Shown one piece after another: positions 25,575 to 33,312 of a stretch of DNA of 45,874 bases (within the stretch, counting starts at the first letter, position 1; each line of letters opens with the position of its first letter). The translations under genes and the position numbers were made by a program. Origin of the DNA: CAYPEK01 sp964409645 (GTDB lineage: Bacteria > UBP15 > UBA6099); the NCBI GenBank assembly GCA_964409645.1, contig CAYPEK010000024.1:1-45874 (forward strand). Direction: 5' to 3'. The notes under the pieces were generated by a model. The model did no database searches. It had not been told where the DNA came from and saw only the letters and a program-made list of their open reading frames with translations.

Positions 25575-26447
25575 TCAGAGAAGATTCTTTTGCTTCAACA
25601 CGGGAACGGCGGGAACAACAAGTTTAGAAAGCCCTAATTCCGCCGGTGATATCCCCATCGCCAAACCGACTAATTGCGTGATATATACAATCGGCATCTT
25701 ATAATCCACTTTATATTTTGCCTCGATTTCGGATTGCCTCATATCGAGATTGACGTGACAAAGTGGACATCCAACCGCGATCACATCCGCGCCGTTCGAC
25801 TTCGCATCACTCAGAATATCATTGGTTAACTTCAATACTATATCGGTTCGCGGGACGGAATGAGTTGCTCCGCAGCATTCCGCTTTAAAGTTCCAGTCCA
25901 CAGGTTCCGCGCCTGTCATTGAGATGATCGATTCCATTATTGTCGGGTTTTCAGGATCGTCGAATTCGGTTATCTTCGGAGGCCGCAAAAGCAGGCAGCC
26001 GTAATAACATGCCACTTTCAGGCCTTCGAGCTTTTTCGTTATAAGCGGAGCAATCTTTTCCGCGCCGACTTCTTTCAGGATGGTTACTATATGTTTGACG
26101 TCTGTTCCTCCGGAGTAGTCCGACTCGGCAAGCGCATTGATTTTGTCTCTTAGTTTGTTGTCGTGTCCCAAATGTTTTGCCGCCGTTTTCATCCTGTTGA
26201 AACAAGCCGCGCAAGGTACCACCACGTCTTTATTCATCGCACGCGCGCCGGCAAGATTTTTTGCGGAAAGCGCAAGCGCGAGGTCGGGGCTGACGGCATG
26301 TGCCGGCGTAGCGCCGCAGCATATCCAGCCCTCGATCTCCTGCAATTCGATTCCGAGCCGGCCGAACACGGCTCGCACGGACATATCGTATTCCTTTGAC
26401 GTTCCGTGGAGCGAGCAGCCGGGATAATATGCGTAATTCGCGCTCAT
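25575..26447 (-). CDS. hdrB: heterodisulfide reductase subunit B-like, two CCG domains
   Basis: 290 residues. The first cysteine-rich CCG motif is C11, C43-C44-G and C79/C82 (YYPGCSLHG, WICCGATPAH, PCAACFNRM). The second is CYYGCLL, ECCGATH and GCPLCH. HdrB holds the two non-cubane 4Fe-4S clusters that reduce the disulfide. The length is as in methanogens. It overlaps hdrC by four bases (26444-26447). In bacteria the disulfide partner is often DsrC-like or unknown; no such partner gene is in this window. Confidence 0.95.
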   Translation of the reverse strand: MSANYAYYPGCSLHGTSKEYDMSVRAVFGRLGIELQEIEGWICCGATPAHAVSPDLALALSAKNLAGARAMNKDVVVPCAACFNRMKTAAKHLGHDNKLRDKINALAESDYSGGTDVKHIVTILKEVGAEKIAPLITKKLEGLKVACYYGCLLLRPPKITEFDDPENPTIMESIISMTGAEPVDWNFKAECCGATHSVPRTDIVLKLTNDILSDAKSNGADVIAVGCPLCHVNLDMRQSEIEAKYKVDYKMPIVYITQLVGLAMGISPAELGLSKLVVPAVPVLKQKNLL

Positions 26448-26998
26448 TTTTCCTCCGATTTCACCCTCTCGAATATTTTACGGACTTCTTTCGATCCTTT
26501 AGGTTTTTCAGGTAGTATCCCGATTTTTCTCTTCATAACCATCTTCACACCGTTTTTTGTGTCCTTGAATGGCTGCCTGCTTCTCATGTTGAAATTCACA
26601 ATCATCAGAGGCTCGAAAGTGCGGCCGAACGATTTAACGCTGTTTAGGAACGCGTCGTAGAAAGTAAACACATGTTTTCCGGCTTTTGCCTTGCCCTCCT
26701 TCACGGAAATCGCTCTGATTGCTTCCATTACTCTCGGAATTTCCACTTCCTGCGGGCAGCGGGCGGCGCACATCTCGCACGACGCGCACAGCCACGGAGT
26801 TTCGCTGTTAAGAAGTTCTTCCTTCATACCGAGTTGGGCCATTCTCATGATTTTGTCGGGCAGGTCCTTCATTTCATACGCAATCGGGCAGCCGGCGGAA
26901 CATTTACCGCATTGATAGCATTTCGCGATCTTCTCACCGCTGAAATCTTCGATCTCTTTGATAAAATTGATGTTTCTGTCTTTTCCTTCGATCTTCAT
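26444..26998 (-). CDS. hdrC: heterodisulfide reductase subunit C-like ferredoxin
   Basis: 184 residues with two 4Fe-4S motifs: C27, C30, C33, C37 (CYQCGKCSAGCP) and C71, C74, C77, C81 (CASCEMCAARCP). It delivers electrons from HdrA to HdrB. No membrane segment is present, so this is the soluble form. It is the first gene of the leftward operon hdrC-hdrB-hdrA-mvhD-(FrhB/Fe-S)-small membrane protein-(AsrA-like)-(AsrB-like). The ribosome site GGAGG six bases before the ATG is strong. A TTTACA-N18-TAAAAT promoter lies at 27042-27071. Confidence 0.94.
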   Translation of the reverse strand: MKIEGKDRNINFIKEIEDFSGEKIAKCYQCGKCSAGCPIAYEMKDLPDKIMRMAQLGMKEELLNSETPWLCASCEMCAARCPQEVEIPRVMEAIRAISVKEGKAKAGKHVFTFYDAFLNSVKSFGRTFEPLMIVNFNMRSRQPFKDTKNGVKMVMKRKIGILPEKPKGSKEVRKIFERVKSEEK

Positions 26999-27041
26999 CT
27001 GACGCCTCCAAATCGGAGCAGGACAGTCCGAACGGGGTTGT

Positions 27042-27071
27042 ATTTTATCATAAACGGCAAAGATATGTAAA
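27042..27071 (-). promoter_or_regulatory. probable promoter of hdr/flx operon
   Basis: On the minus strand TTTACA (27066-27071), 18-base spacer, TAAAAT (27042-27047), about 44 bases before hdrC. The same hexamers with the same spacing precede the SepCysS operon. No Rex-type palindrome was recognised in the leader. Confidence 0.5.
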
Positions 27072-27202
27072 AAATTCGTATTTTTTGACCGATTACAGAA
27101 ACGCCGTTACCGATCAATATATTGTTTTGAATATCATATAAAATAACGATTCATTATCAAGCGAAAGTCATAAAAAACATGAAACGCAACCGGCAGCCGC
27201 TT

Positions 27203-27766
27203 TCATAAAATCGCTTTAATCACGGATTTCATTAATTTGCTGCTATCCTCGGGCAATTTGTCAGGCGTCGTGCATGAATGCAAAACGTACGATCCGATGT
27301 AATTGACTTTTAGATATTCGCAGAATCTTTCGAACACAATCTGTATCGTATCGGCATTTTCTTCAACCGGCCCTTCGCATGTAACAATAAGGCCGAGCTT
27401 TTTATCTTCTATGAGCGACTTGTGCTTTGGAGTCTCAAAATCCTTTACAAGACTTATCTGCCTGTCGATAAGCAGTTTCATCTGAGCTGGGAAACACCAG
27501 CAATATAAAGGAACGGCATATATTATTGCATCCGCCGCATACATTGATTCGAAAATCGATCCGACGTCGTCCTTCTGTGGACATCCGAACACATCGTTCT
27601 TTTTCTTACACGCGTAACATCCTTTGCAGCCGTTAATGATCTTCTTATCTACGAAAATATTCTCGACATTGTGGCCCGATGATTCCAGTTCCTTCTCAAT
27701 AGTTGATACAAATGTTGCTGTATTGCCGTTTTTTCTCGGGCTGCCGTTCAGAAATAGTATGTTCAA
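27203..27766 (-). CDS. flavodoxin-fold NAD(P)H reductase / iron-sulfur flavoprotein-like
   Basis: 188 residues from TTG 27766. FMN-binding loop near the N-terminus, LNGSPRKNGNT; then a cysteine cluster GCKGCYACKKKNDVFGC of the iron-sulfur-flavoprotein type; then IIYAVPLYCWCFPAQMKLLIDR. It is a cytoplasmic electron carrier or reductase of unknown partner, and the Cys set suggests a 4Fe-4S cluster or zinc. The frame is open to ATG 27823, but that codon lies inside a terminator hairpin. GGGAGAAG stands seven bases before TTG 27766, and the family core starts right there, so TTG is the likely start. Confidence 0.87.
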   Translation of the reverse strand: MNILFLNGSPRKNGNTATFVSTIEKELESSGHNVENIFVDKKIINGCKGCYACKKKNDVFGCPQKDDVGSIFESMYAADAIIYAVPLYCWCFPAQMKLLIDRQISLVKDFETPKHKSLIEDKKLGLIVTCEGPVEENADTIQIVFERFCEYLKVNYIGSYVLHSCTTPDKLPEDSSKLMKSVIKAIL

Positions 27767-27809
27767 GTTTCTTCTCCCTTTTTTATTATTATTATCATTT
27801 TTAGGACAT

Positions 27810-27845
27810 AAAAAAAGAGGCACTATGCAAAGTGCCTCTTTTTTT
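27810..27845 (-). terminator. intrinsic terminator after the Spy-like gene
   Basis: Inverted repeat of 15 positions: A7GAGGCACT (27810-27824), loop ATGCAA, AGTGCCTCT7 (27831-27845). On the minus strand it follows the Spy-like gene's stop. It is symmetric and could act both ways. Confidence 0.9.
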
Positions 27846-27861
27846 GCTTTTTAATGATAAA

Positions 27862-28779
27862 TTATTGATCGGGATCGTTGTCATTTTGCAAGGGGCAGGG
27901 CGGATTCTGAGCTTCATTTCCATCTTTTGAAGACTGATCGTAGAAGTCGCCGGGCTGAAAACCGGGCCTCATCATTCCTGTTCTCGGAAACGCCCCCATT
28001 TGACGTCCCATCATTCCCATGCCGTTTCCCATTCCGAAGCCGCGTCTCATCATGCTCATTCCCGGCCCCATATTCATTCCGCCTCGCATTCCCATTCTCG
28101 GACACATTCCCATCTCAGAGCCGTCTCCGCCGCCCATCATTCTTGGGCACATCCCCATTTCGGGTCCATCGCCCATTCCGCGTTGCATCATCCCCATGCC
28201 CGGGAATCCGCCGCCTCCGAAACCGCCTCTGTCCATTTTTCCTTTTTCATCGTTTAATATCTTTTCCAGCTTTTCAATCTGCTCTTTTGTGAGAACTGCC
28301 TTTGCATCCATAAAAGCATGGAGGAAAAGCTTCTGAAGATCGGCTTCCTTTTTGCTGATCGCGTCGATCTTTGAGTCGATATCTCCTCGATCCAATTTCT
28401 CTTCGTCTAACAATTCCTTTAACTCTATGTTCAGAATATCCAGTTCCGCTTTTATTTTTATGTTTGACTTCATAGCGTCACTTCTGATCTTTTTGAGCTT
28501 TGAAATCTGTGCGTCGCTTAAACCTATATCCTTTACAAATTTCAAATCGCTGATCAGCCCGCCGAACATTCCAAATTCATTATTTCCCATCATACCCGGG
28601 CCCATCATCCCGCCGGGCATGCCGTTCCCTCCCTTTCCCATTATTTGAGCCGGAGCAGCTCCATTTTTGTCTGCTTTCTTTTTGCCGGCGCTTTTAGCTC
28701 CGTCCATGGACATGCACATCATGCTCGTGGTGAGCACTGCGGCAAAAATCAATGATGCCAAAAAAATCCTTTTCTTCAT
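27862..28779 (-). CDS. Spy/CpxP-like periplasmic protein with Met/Gly-rich tail
   Basis: 305 residues. A signal peptide (KKRIFLASLIFAAVLTTSMM) is followed by a Met/Gly segment (GGMMGPGMMGNN). The helical Spy-like core (about 75-180) carries two LTxxQ-type motifs, GLSDAQISKL and VLTKEQIEKL. A 120-residue Met/Gly/Arg-rich tail contains a tandem repeat of EMGMCPRM. The core suggests a periplasmic chaperone or stress sensor of the CpxP/Spy/ZraP family. Met-rich tails usually bind Cu(I) or Ag(I), which is inference here. The gene is divergent from the cyclophilin gene; the 28780-28893 spacer contains the palindrome ATTTTCGAAAAT at 28818-28829, a possible operator. Confidence 0.85.
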   Translation of the reverse strand: MKKRIFLASLIFAAVLTTSMMCMSMDGAKSAGKKKADKNGAAPAQIMGKGGNGMPGGMMGPGMMGNNEFGMFGGLISDLKFVKDIGLSDAQISKLKKIRSDAMKSNIKIKAELDILNIELKELLDEEKLDRGDIDSKIDAISKKEADLQKLFLHAFMDAKAVLTKEQIEKLEKILNDEKGKMDRGGFGGGGFPGMGMMQRGMGDGPEMGMCPRMMGGGDGSEMGMCPRMGMRGGMNMGPGMSMMRRGFGMGNGMGMMGRQMGAFPRTGMMRPGFQPGDFYDQSSKDGNEAQNPPCPLQNDNDPDQ

Positions 28780-28893
28780 CTTCGATACCCCCCATGTTTA
28801 TATAAAATTTGACATTATTTTCGAAAATATATTCCCAAGACAGCAAAAAAATTATAATAAATAGATGCAAAACTTACAATGGAGGTGTTCTGG

Positions 28894-29580
28894 GTGAACC
28901 AAGCAAAGAAAATATTAGGAGGTATTATGATTATTTCCTTTTTGTTTATCGGATTGTGTGCAGCGCCGGCTAAGTCCAAGGAAAAGAAGCCCGATCCTAA
29001 GGCAACTCCCGAGGAAGCCGTTAAGGCAGTCGCCAAAAAAGGCGGCCTGTTTGCCGTGATCGACACGAGCATGGGGAGAATTATCTGTGAACTCTATCCG
29101 GACAAAGCCCCGATCGGTGTCGATAATTTTGTCGGCCTTGCGGAAGGGACGAAGGAATTTAAGGACCCTAAAACAGGCAAAAAAACAAAAAAAGCATTCT
29201 ACGACGGCCTTATTTTTCATCGCGTAATTCCTGATTTCATGATTCAGGGTGGCGACCCGCTCGGAACAGGCACCGGAGGCCCCGGTTATCAGTTCAAAAA
29301 CGAAGTCTCTCCGAATTTGCTTTTCGACAAACCCGGAAGACTTGCTTACGCCAATGCAGGCCCCGACACAAACGGAAGCCAGTTCTTTATCACTCACAAG
29401 GCAACCCCGTGGTTGAACGGCGGATATACGATATTCGGACAATGCGTATCGGGACAGGATGTTGTAAACGCGATCGGCTCTGTGCCTCGCGGCCCCGGCG
29501 ACAGACCCAGCGAACAGGTCACGATTAAAAAAGTCACTATAGTTAAAATCGAAGGCGGAAGCAAAAAGAAGTCAAAATAA
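28894..29580 (+). CDS. exported cyclophilin-type peptidyl-prolyl isomerase
   Basis: 228 residues from GTG 28894. A signal peptide with a Lys-containing n-region and core IMIISFLFIGLCAAP is followed by a Lys/Pro linker and the cyclophilin domain (about 55-220). Catalytic residues are seen in FHRVIPDFMIQGGDP (Arg and Gln), QFFITHKATPWLNG (Phe, Trp) and YTIFGQC. GGAGGTG six bases before GTG favours this start; ATG 28879 overlaps that site. A second strong AGGAGG precedes ATG 28927, so a shorter product is possible. LC here lacks the small residue of a true lipobox. It probably folds exported proteins. Confidence 0.93.
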   Translation: MNQAKKILGGIMIISFLFIGLCAAPAKSKEKKPDPKATPEEAVKAVAKKGGLFAVIDTSMGRIICELYPDKAPIGVDNFVGLAEGTKEFKDPKTGKKTKKAFYDGLIFHRVIPDFMIQGGDPLGTGTGGPGYQFKNEVSPNLLFDKPGRLAYANAGPDTNGSQFFITHKATPWLNGGYTIFGQCVSGQDVVNAIGSVPRGPGDRPSEQVTIKKVTIVKIEGGSKKKSK

Positions 29581-29603
29581 GCAAACCAAAAAGCAAATAA
29601 AAT

Positions 29604-29636
29604 TGCCCGGTTTTGCTAAAGCCGGGCATTTTTTTT
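29604..29636 (+). terminator. intrinsic terminator after the cyclophilin gene
   Basis: TGCCCGG (29604-29610) pairs with CCGGGCA (29622-29628), followed by eight T. The loop can pair further with a one-base bulge. Confidence 0.9.
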
Positions 29637-29637
29637 G

Positions 29638-29646
29638 TGTTATAAT
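29638..29646 (+). promoter_or_regulatory. extended -10 promoter of YkgJ-like gene
   Basis: TGTTATAAT directly after the preceding terminator. The predicted transcription start (about 29653) is only five or six bases before ATG 29659, with no room for a Shine-Dalgarno. Confidence 0.5.
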
Positions 29647-29658
29647 TGTTTATAGACA

Positions 29659-30366
29659 ATGAATAATGATAAACAGTCATCATCATGCTTGAAATTGATT
29701 GAATTTTGCCGTGCCGATTGTTGCAGGCAGGGCGGAGTGATGCTTACGCCTGACGAAGCGGTATCAGGAAAGTATGAGACCGAAATCTTCTGTCTTAAGA
29801 AAAAGGAAATATGCAAAAAAGAAGTCGATTGTTACTATAAAATCACTCAGATAAAAACAGTAGATGGAACATGCATATATTTAAAAGATGACAGCAAATG
29901 CGGTATTTATGAAAATCGCCCGGAGATATGCCGGAAATTCAATTGCCGTGGAGGTCGCGAGTTCTTCGGCCCTGAGCTGGAATGGCATTATGAAATGGCG
30001 CATTTATCAGAACGGGATTTGATTAGGTTTACCGGAAAGTTGGTTTTTACTCGAAATCCTTTTGTACACCTGAAAGCGATCATTCCGGAATACGACACAA
30101 AGAAACTTTTCCTACTCGTTCGCGACATGGAAATGTGCGAAGATACGATGTTTGCCGGTGAACTTCCTTGGCCTGAAGCAAATGAGGAAACGATTAAACG
30201 AATTTACGAATCATTTGACGGCAAAAAAACACTCGGCGAAATAGAAGATATTCTTTCGAAAGAAAACAAAGGAATATCATTTAAAGAAATCGAGAAAAGA
30301 GTCAGAAGCCTGTTGGTAATGTTTGAAAGAAGAAGATTGTTAGTCCCCATTCATTTCTGTGAATAG
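29659..30366 (+). CDS. YkgJ-type cysteine-cluster protein with PqqD-like C-terminal domain
   Basis: 235 residues. The N-terminal half has the cysteine pattern of the YkgJ metal-binding family: FCRADCC (C17, C21, C22), CLKKKEIC, CYYK, then KCGIYENRPEICRKFNC. Members are annotated as Fe-S or zinc proteins with no settled function. The C-terminal 60 residues (YESFDGKKTLGEIEDIL, then a helix and ERRRLL) look like a PqqD-type winged helix, the fold of peptide-recognition elements in radical-SAM peptide modification. That resemblance is by eye only. It is tail-to-tail with the glycosyltransferase/radical-SAM gene, 15 bases away. Confidence 0.8.
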   Translation: MNNDKQSSSCLKLIEFCRADCCRQGGVMLTPDEAVSGKYETEIFCLKKKEICKKEVDCYYKITQIKTVDGTCIYLKDDSKCGIYENRPEICRKFNCRGGREFFGPELEWHYEMAHLSERDLIRFTGKLVFTRNPFVHLKAIIPEYDTKKLFLLVRDMEMCEDTMFAGELPWPEANEETIKRIYESFDGKKTLGEIEDILSKENKGISFKEIEKRVRSLLVMFERRRLLVPIHFCE

Positions 30367-30381
30367 AGTACTCCGGACATA

Positions 30382-32118
30382 TCAGCTTTTCATTTTTCTC
30401 CACGACTGATTCAGCAATCTGTAATGCAGCGGATTTTGAATGGAATCGCCCGAATACGGCTCGAATTCATCCTGTCCGAACCGTTTCGCGTATTGTGAAT
30501 ATACTCCGTCGCATATCTGCCTGTTTGAACACTGCTTGCATTTATCGAAGAAGATGTTTTTATCGCACGACCAGTGTTTTGCGATCCACAACTTTATTTT
30601 CTCGTCGGGATTGTAGCCGAATAAATTCTCCTTAATCGCTCTATGTTTGATCTTCTTAATCTGATCGTCGTCGAGCTTGAAACCTTGTATGTAGTCCCAT
30701 TCGTATGGGTCCCATTGCCACTGATGAAAGTTGCAGATGTGTTTTTCGTAGCCTTTCAGCGCACACAGGGGGAAATACCTTACATTTGCCCAGATTCCCG
30801 CGCCGGACAAAATATCGATTGCCTCTTTCAGATATTTTGCCAGCTCTGAATATTGGATTTGAAATTCTATGAAACCTTCCTTTGACCAATCAGTTCCCTC
30901 ATGGGGATTGAACGAAATAAAATTAACAATGCGTGCGCCAAATCCTATCAACTCGTGAGCAAGTTTCGGAAGATTTTGATAATTGTGACTTATCATGGTC
31001 GTATTTGTTCTGAAAGAGAAGTTTTTCCCTTTCATTATCTCGACTGCCCGTAGAATATTGTCGTAGCCGTCTTTTTTTCCTAATGCCTTATTGCAGTCTT
31101 CGCCGTATCCGTGGACGCTCATCAGCACATCTTCAAGCCCCGCGTCAATAAGTTCGCCAATCGCTTCCGGGCGTTGCCCGTTAGTTATGATCGTAGGCAG
31201 CAAGCCGATCGATCTGCAATATGCCACTAATTCCCTAATGTTTTTATAAATTGTGGGCTCTCCGCCCGAAATATCTATGTAATCGTGTTTGTATTTATTG
31301 CGGAATAAATCCATCTCCGCTTTCATTTCCTCTAAAGGTCTCTGCTGGCGGTTCTCTTCCTGATAGTAATAGCAGAAACAACATTTAATATTGCACGCAA
31401 AAGTGGGATAACTGACACCGCGGCGGCCAAGTTCGACGATATCGAAGTTATTATAAAAATCCGATTTGCACCATTTTGAGTAGAATGTGTTCTTATCCTT
31501 TTCAAAAAGCTGCTGCATGTCCGGTCTGTTACTGACAGTTCCTCCTACCAAGTGAATCGCACTTGCGCTGGGCGTGCAATAAACCTCATATCCCGCTTCC
31601 CATGCCCTGAAACAATAGTCGGCGTCCTGCCCGTATTTGAGAAATGTTTCGTCGAACGGTCCGATCTTTTCGGCGGCTTCGCGGGTTATCAGCATCACCG
31701 CGCTGCATACATATCTGCATGTTTTCGGTTTGGATATCTTTTCCTTAAATTCATAGCCGAAATACTGATCGGTGATAGTCGCGCCCGTATGAATTACTTC
31801 GCCTTTTTTATTTTTCAGAACAGCGCCTACCACACCTGCTTTCGGAAATTTCTCCGCGCAGTCGATCAACCCCTGCAGCCAGCCGGGATCGAGCACAACA
31901 TCGTCGTCGAGCAGAACGATATAGTCGCCGCTGAAGATTTTCAGGGCTTTGTTTATTTCGTGAGCGTGGTTGAAATCAGGCCTGATGCCCGCCTCGAATA
32001 TTAGTGTTTCCCTTATGAGCTTCGGATCGGTATTCTTTTTAAGAGACTTTATACATTCGGTTGCGATTTTGCCCTTTATATCACCCGAAACAATCAGAAT
32101 TGATGCTTGTTTATTCAT
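30382..32118 (-). CDS. glycosyltransferase family 2 fused to a radical SAM domain
   Basis: 578 residues. The N-terminal GT2 domain (about 1-225) has the metal/nucleotide site LLDDDVVLDPGW (DDD at 71-73) and the acceptor segment FDETFLKYGQDADYCFRAW, as in rhamnosyltransferase-like enzymes. The radical SAM domain (about 235-440) has CNIKCCFC with CX3CX2C at C242, C246, C249, then ISGGEPTIYKN, PTIITNGQ and MSVHGYG. The C-terminal 100 residues hold more cysteines (CDKNIFFDKCKQCSNRQICDG), as in SPASM/twitch auxiliary-cluster regions. The reading frame is continuous with no stop or frameshift between the parts. It is the last of three leftward genes after two GT4 enzymes. Confidence 0.9.
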   Translation of the reverse strand: MNKQASILIVSGDIKGKIATECIKSLKKNTDPKLIRETLIFEAGIRPDFNHAHEINKALKIFSGDYIVLLDDDVVLDPGWLQGLIDCAEKFPKAGVVGAVLKNKKGEVIHTGATITDQYFGYEFKEKISKPKTCRYVCSAVMLITREAAEKIGPFDETFLKYGQDADYCFRAWEAGYEVYCTPSASAIHLVGGTVSNRPDMQQLFEKDKNTFYSKWCKSDFYNNFDIVELGRRGVSYPTFACNIKCCFCYYYQEENRQQRPLEEMKAEMDLFRNKYKHDYIDISGGEPTIYKNIRELVAYCRSIGLLPTIITNGQRPEAIGELIDAGLEDVLMSVHGYGEDCNKALGKKDGYDNILRAVEIMKGKNFSFRTNTTMISHNYQNLPKLAHELIGFGARIVNFISFNPHEGTDWSKEGFIEFQIQYSELAKYLKEAIDILSGAGIWANVRYFPLCALKGYEKHICNFHQWQWDPYEWDYIQGFKLDDDQIKKIKHRAIKENLFGYNPDEKIKLWIAKHWSCDKNIFFDKCKQCSNRQICDGVYSQYAKRFGQDEFEPYSGDSIQNPLHYRLLNQSWRKMKS

Positions 32119-32166
32119 TAAATGATTTCCCTTTAAATTGATTCTTCAAAACAACTACTAAGAATA

Positions 32167-33312
32167 CTAAAGATTTTCACCGGCAAAACGATATATTTCA
32201 AGAGTTTCCCTAGCGCATCGCTCCCATGAGAATCCGGAATTGTGAATAAATCCTTTTTGCGTCATCTCATCTCTAAGCTCTTTGCTCGCTGCAACTCTGC
32301 CGATCGCATTCGCCATCTCTTCAACATTATCCGGTTTGATCTGAATGGCGGCATCTCCAGCCACTTCCGGCAGAGATGAAATGTTGCTTGTTATAACCGG
32401 CGCGCCGCACGCCATCGCTTCAAGAACTGGCAGTCCGAATCCTTCATAGAATGACGGGTAAATGAAAAGAAGGGCGCCGCTCAACAAAAACGGCAGTTCG
32501 TCGTTCGAGGCGTAACCGGTAAAGAGAATGTCGTTTTTGTGTGGCGACTTCTGAAATGTGTCCATTATTTCCTCGTACATCCATCCTTTGCCGCCGCACA
32601 GAACGAGCAACGGACCATCGCTTTCCGAGGATCTGAAAATGTCATACGCTTTGATTATGTTCGCGACGTTCTTTCTCGGTTCGATTGTGCCTACATATAA
32701 AATGTAATCTCTGTCTATGGAATATTTTTTCAGAATCGTGGATATTTCGTTCTTATCCTCGATGCGTCTCGAAAAAGAACTGGCGGCGAGATAGACTGTT
32801 TTTACTCGGCTTTCGTCAACCCGCAGCCTCTCGATAACATCTTTTCGCGTTGATTCGGAGTCAGCGATAATCAAATCAGCTTTTGAGGCCGCTCTCGGAA
32901 AATATTCCCCCAGATATTGTTTGAACTCGGGAAGATGCCAGTTGCCCATCATAAAACTCAGGTCATGTATGGTCAGAACTTTCTTTCTTTTCGTGAGAGG
33001 AAGTTCGTTATGCGTCGGCGCATGATATACGTCGAAATCGCCTATCAAATGCTCAATTCTTGGGAGGCGCACCGAGTCCCACAGAGGATTAAGGATTTTT
33101 TTCGAGATTTTAAGGTTTTTATATCCGATCTTGGGATTATCAAATGCAGGTAGGGTTGGTTTCGTTTCTTTTCCTTTTTTAAAGGAATTGTTCAATAATA
33201 GTATTTCATCGTTTTTAACTATGCTTCCGAAACCGTCGATCAGCCTGTAAACATATTGTCCCAGACCCGTTCTCGTGTGCCTCAGTGATTCGATATCGAT
33301 TACTGCTCTCAT
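32167..33312 (-). CDS. glycosyltransferase family 4 (GT-B fold)
   Basis: 381 residues, retaining GT-B enzyme that transfers a sugar from a nucleotide-sugar donor. The N-terminal domain starts MRAVIDIESLRHTRTGLGQY and has the segment VYHAPTHNELP. The C-terminal donor domain has YVGTIEPRKNVANII and the EX7E motif in YEGFGLPVLEAMACGAPV. The family resembles mannosyl- or other hexosyltransferases of O-antigen and capsule clusters. The start overlaps the stop of the upstream GT4 gene by four bases (ATGA). A GDP-mannose-forming enzyme is encoded at 42918, though not in the same operon. Confidence 0.92.
   Translation of the reverse strand: MRAVIDIESLRHTRTGLGQYVYRLIDGFGSIVKNDEILLLNNSFKKGKETKPTLPAFDNPKIGYKNLKISKKILNPLWDSVRLPRIEHLIGDFDVYHAPTHNELPLTKRKKVLTIHDLSFMMGNWHLPEFKQYLGEYFPRAASKADLIIADSESTRKDVIERLRVDESRVKTVYLAASSFSRRIEDKNEISTILKKYSIDRDYILYVGTIEPRKNVANIIKAYDIFRSSESDGPLLVLCGGKGWMYEEIMDTFQKSPHKNDILFTGYASNDELPFLLSGALLFIYPSFYEGFGLPVLEAMACGAPVITSNISSLPEVAGDAAIQIKPDNVEEMANAIGRVAASKELRDEMTQKGFIHNSGFSWERCARETLEIYRFAGENL

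Noticed and set aside
27767..27823. Upstream ATG start for the flavodoxin-like gene
   Set aside because: The ATG lies inside the terminator hairpin of the neighbouring gene and the added residues are low-complexity; TTG 27766 has a good ribosome site.
27960..28220. Repetitive DNA as possible CRISPR or satellite repeat
   Set aside because: It encodes the Met/Gly tail of the Spy-like protein; copies are imperfect, in frame and without spacers.
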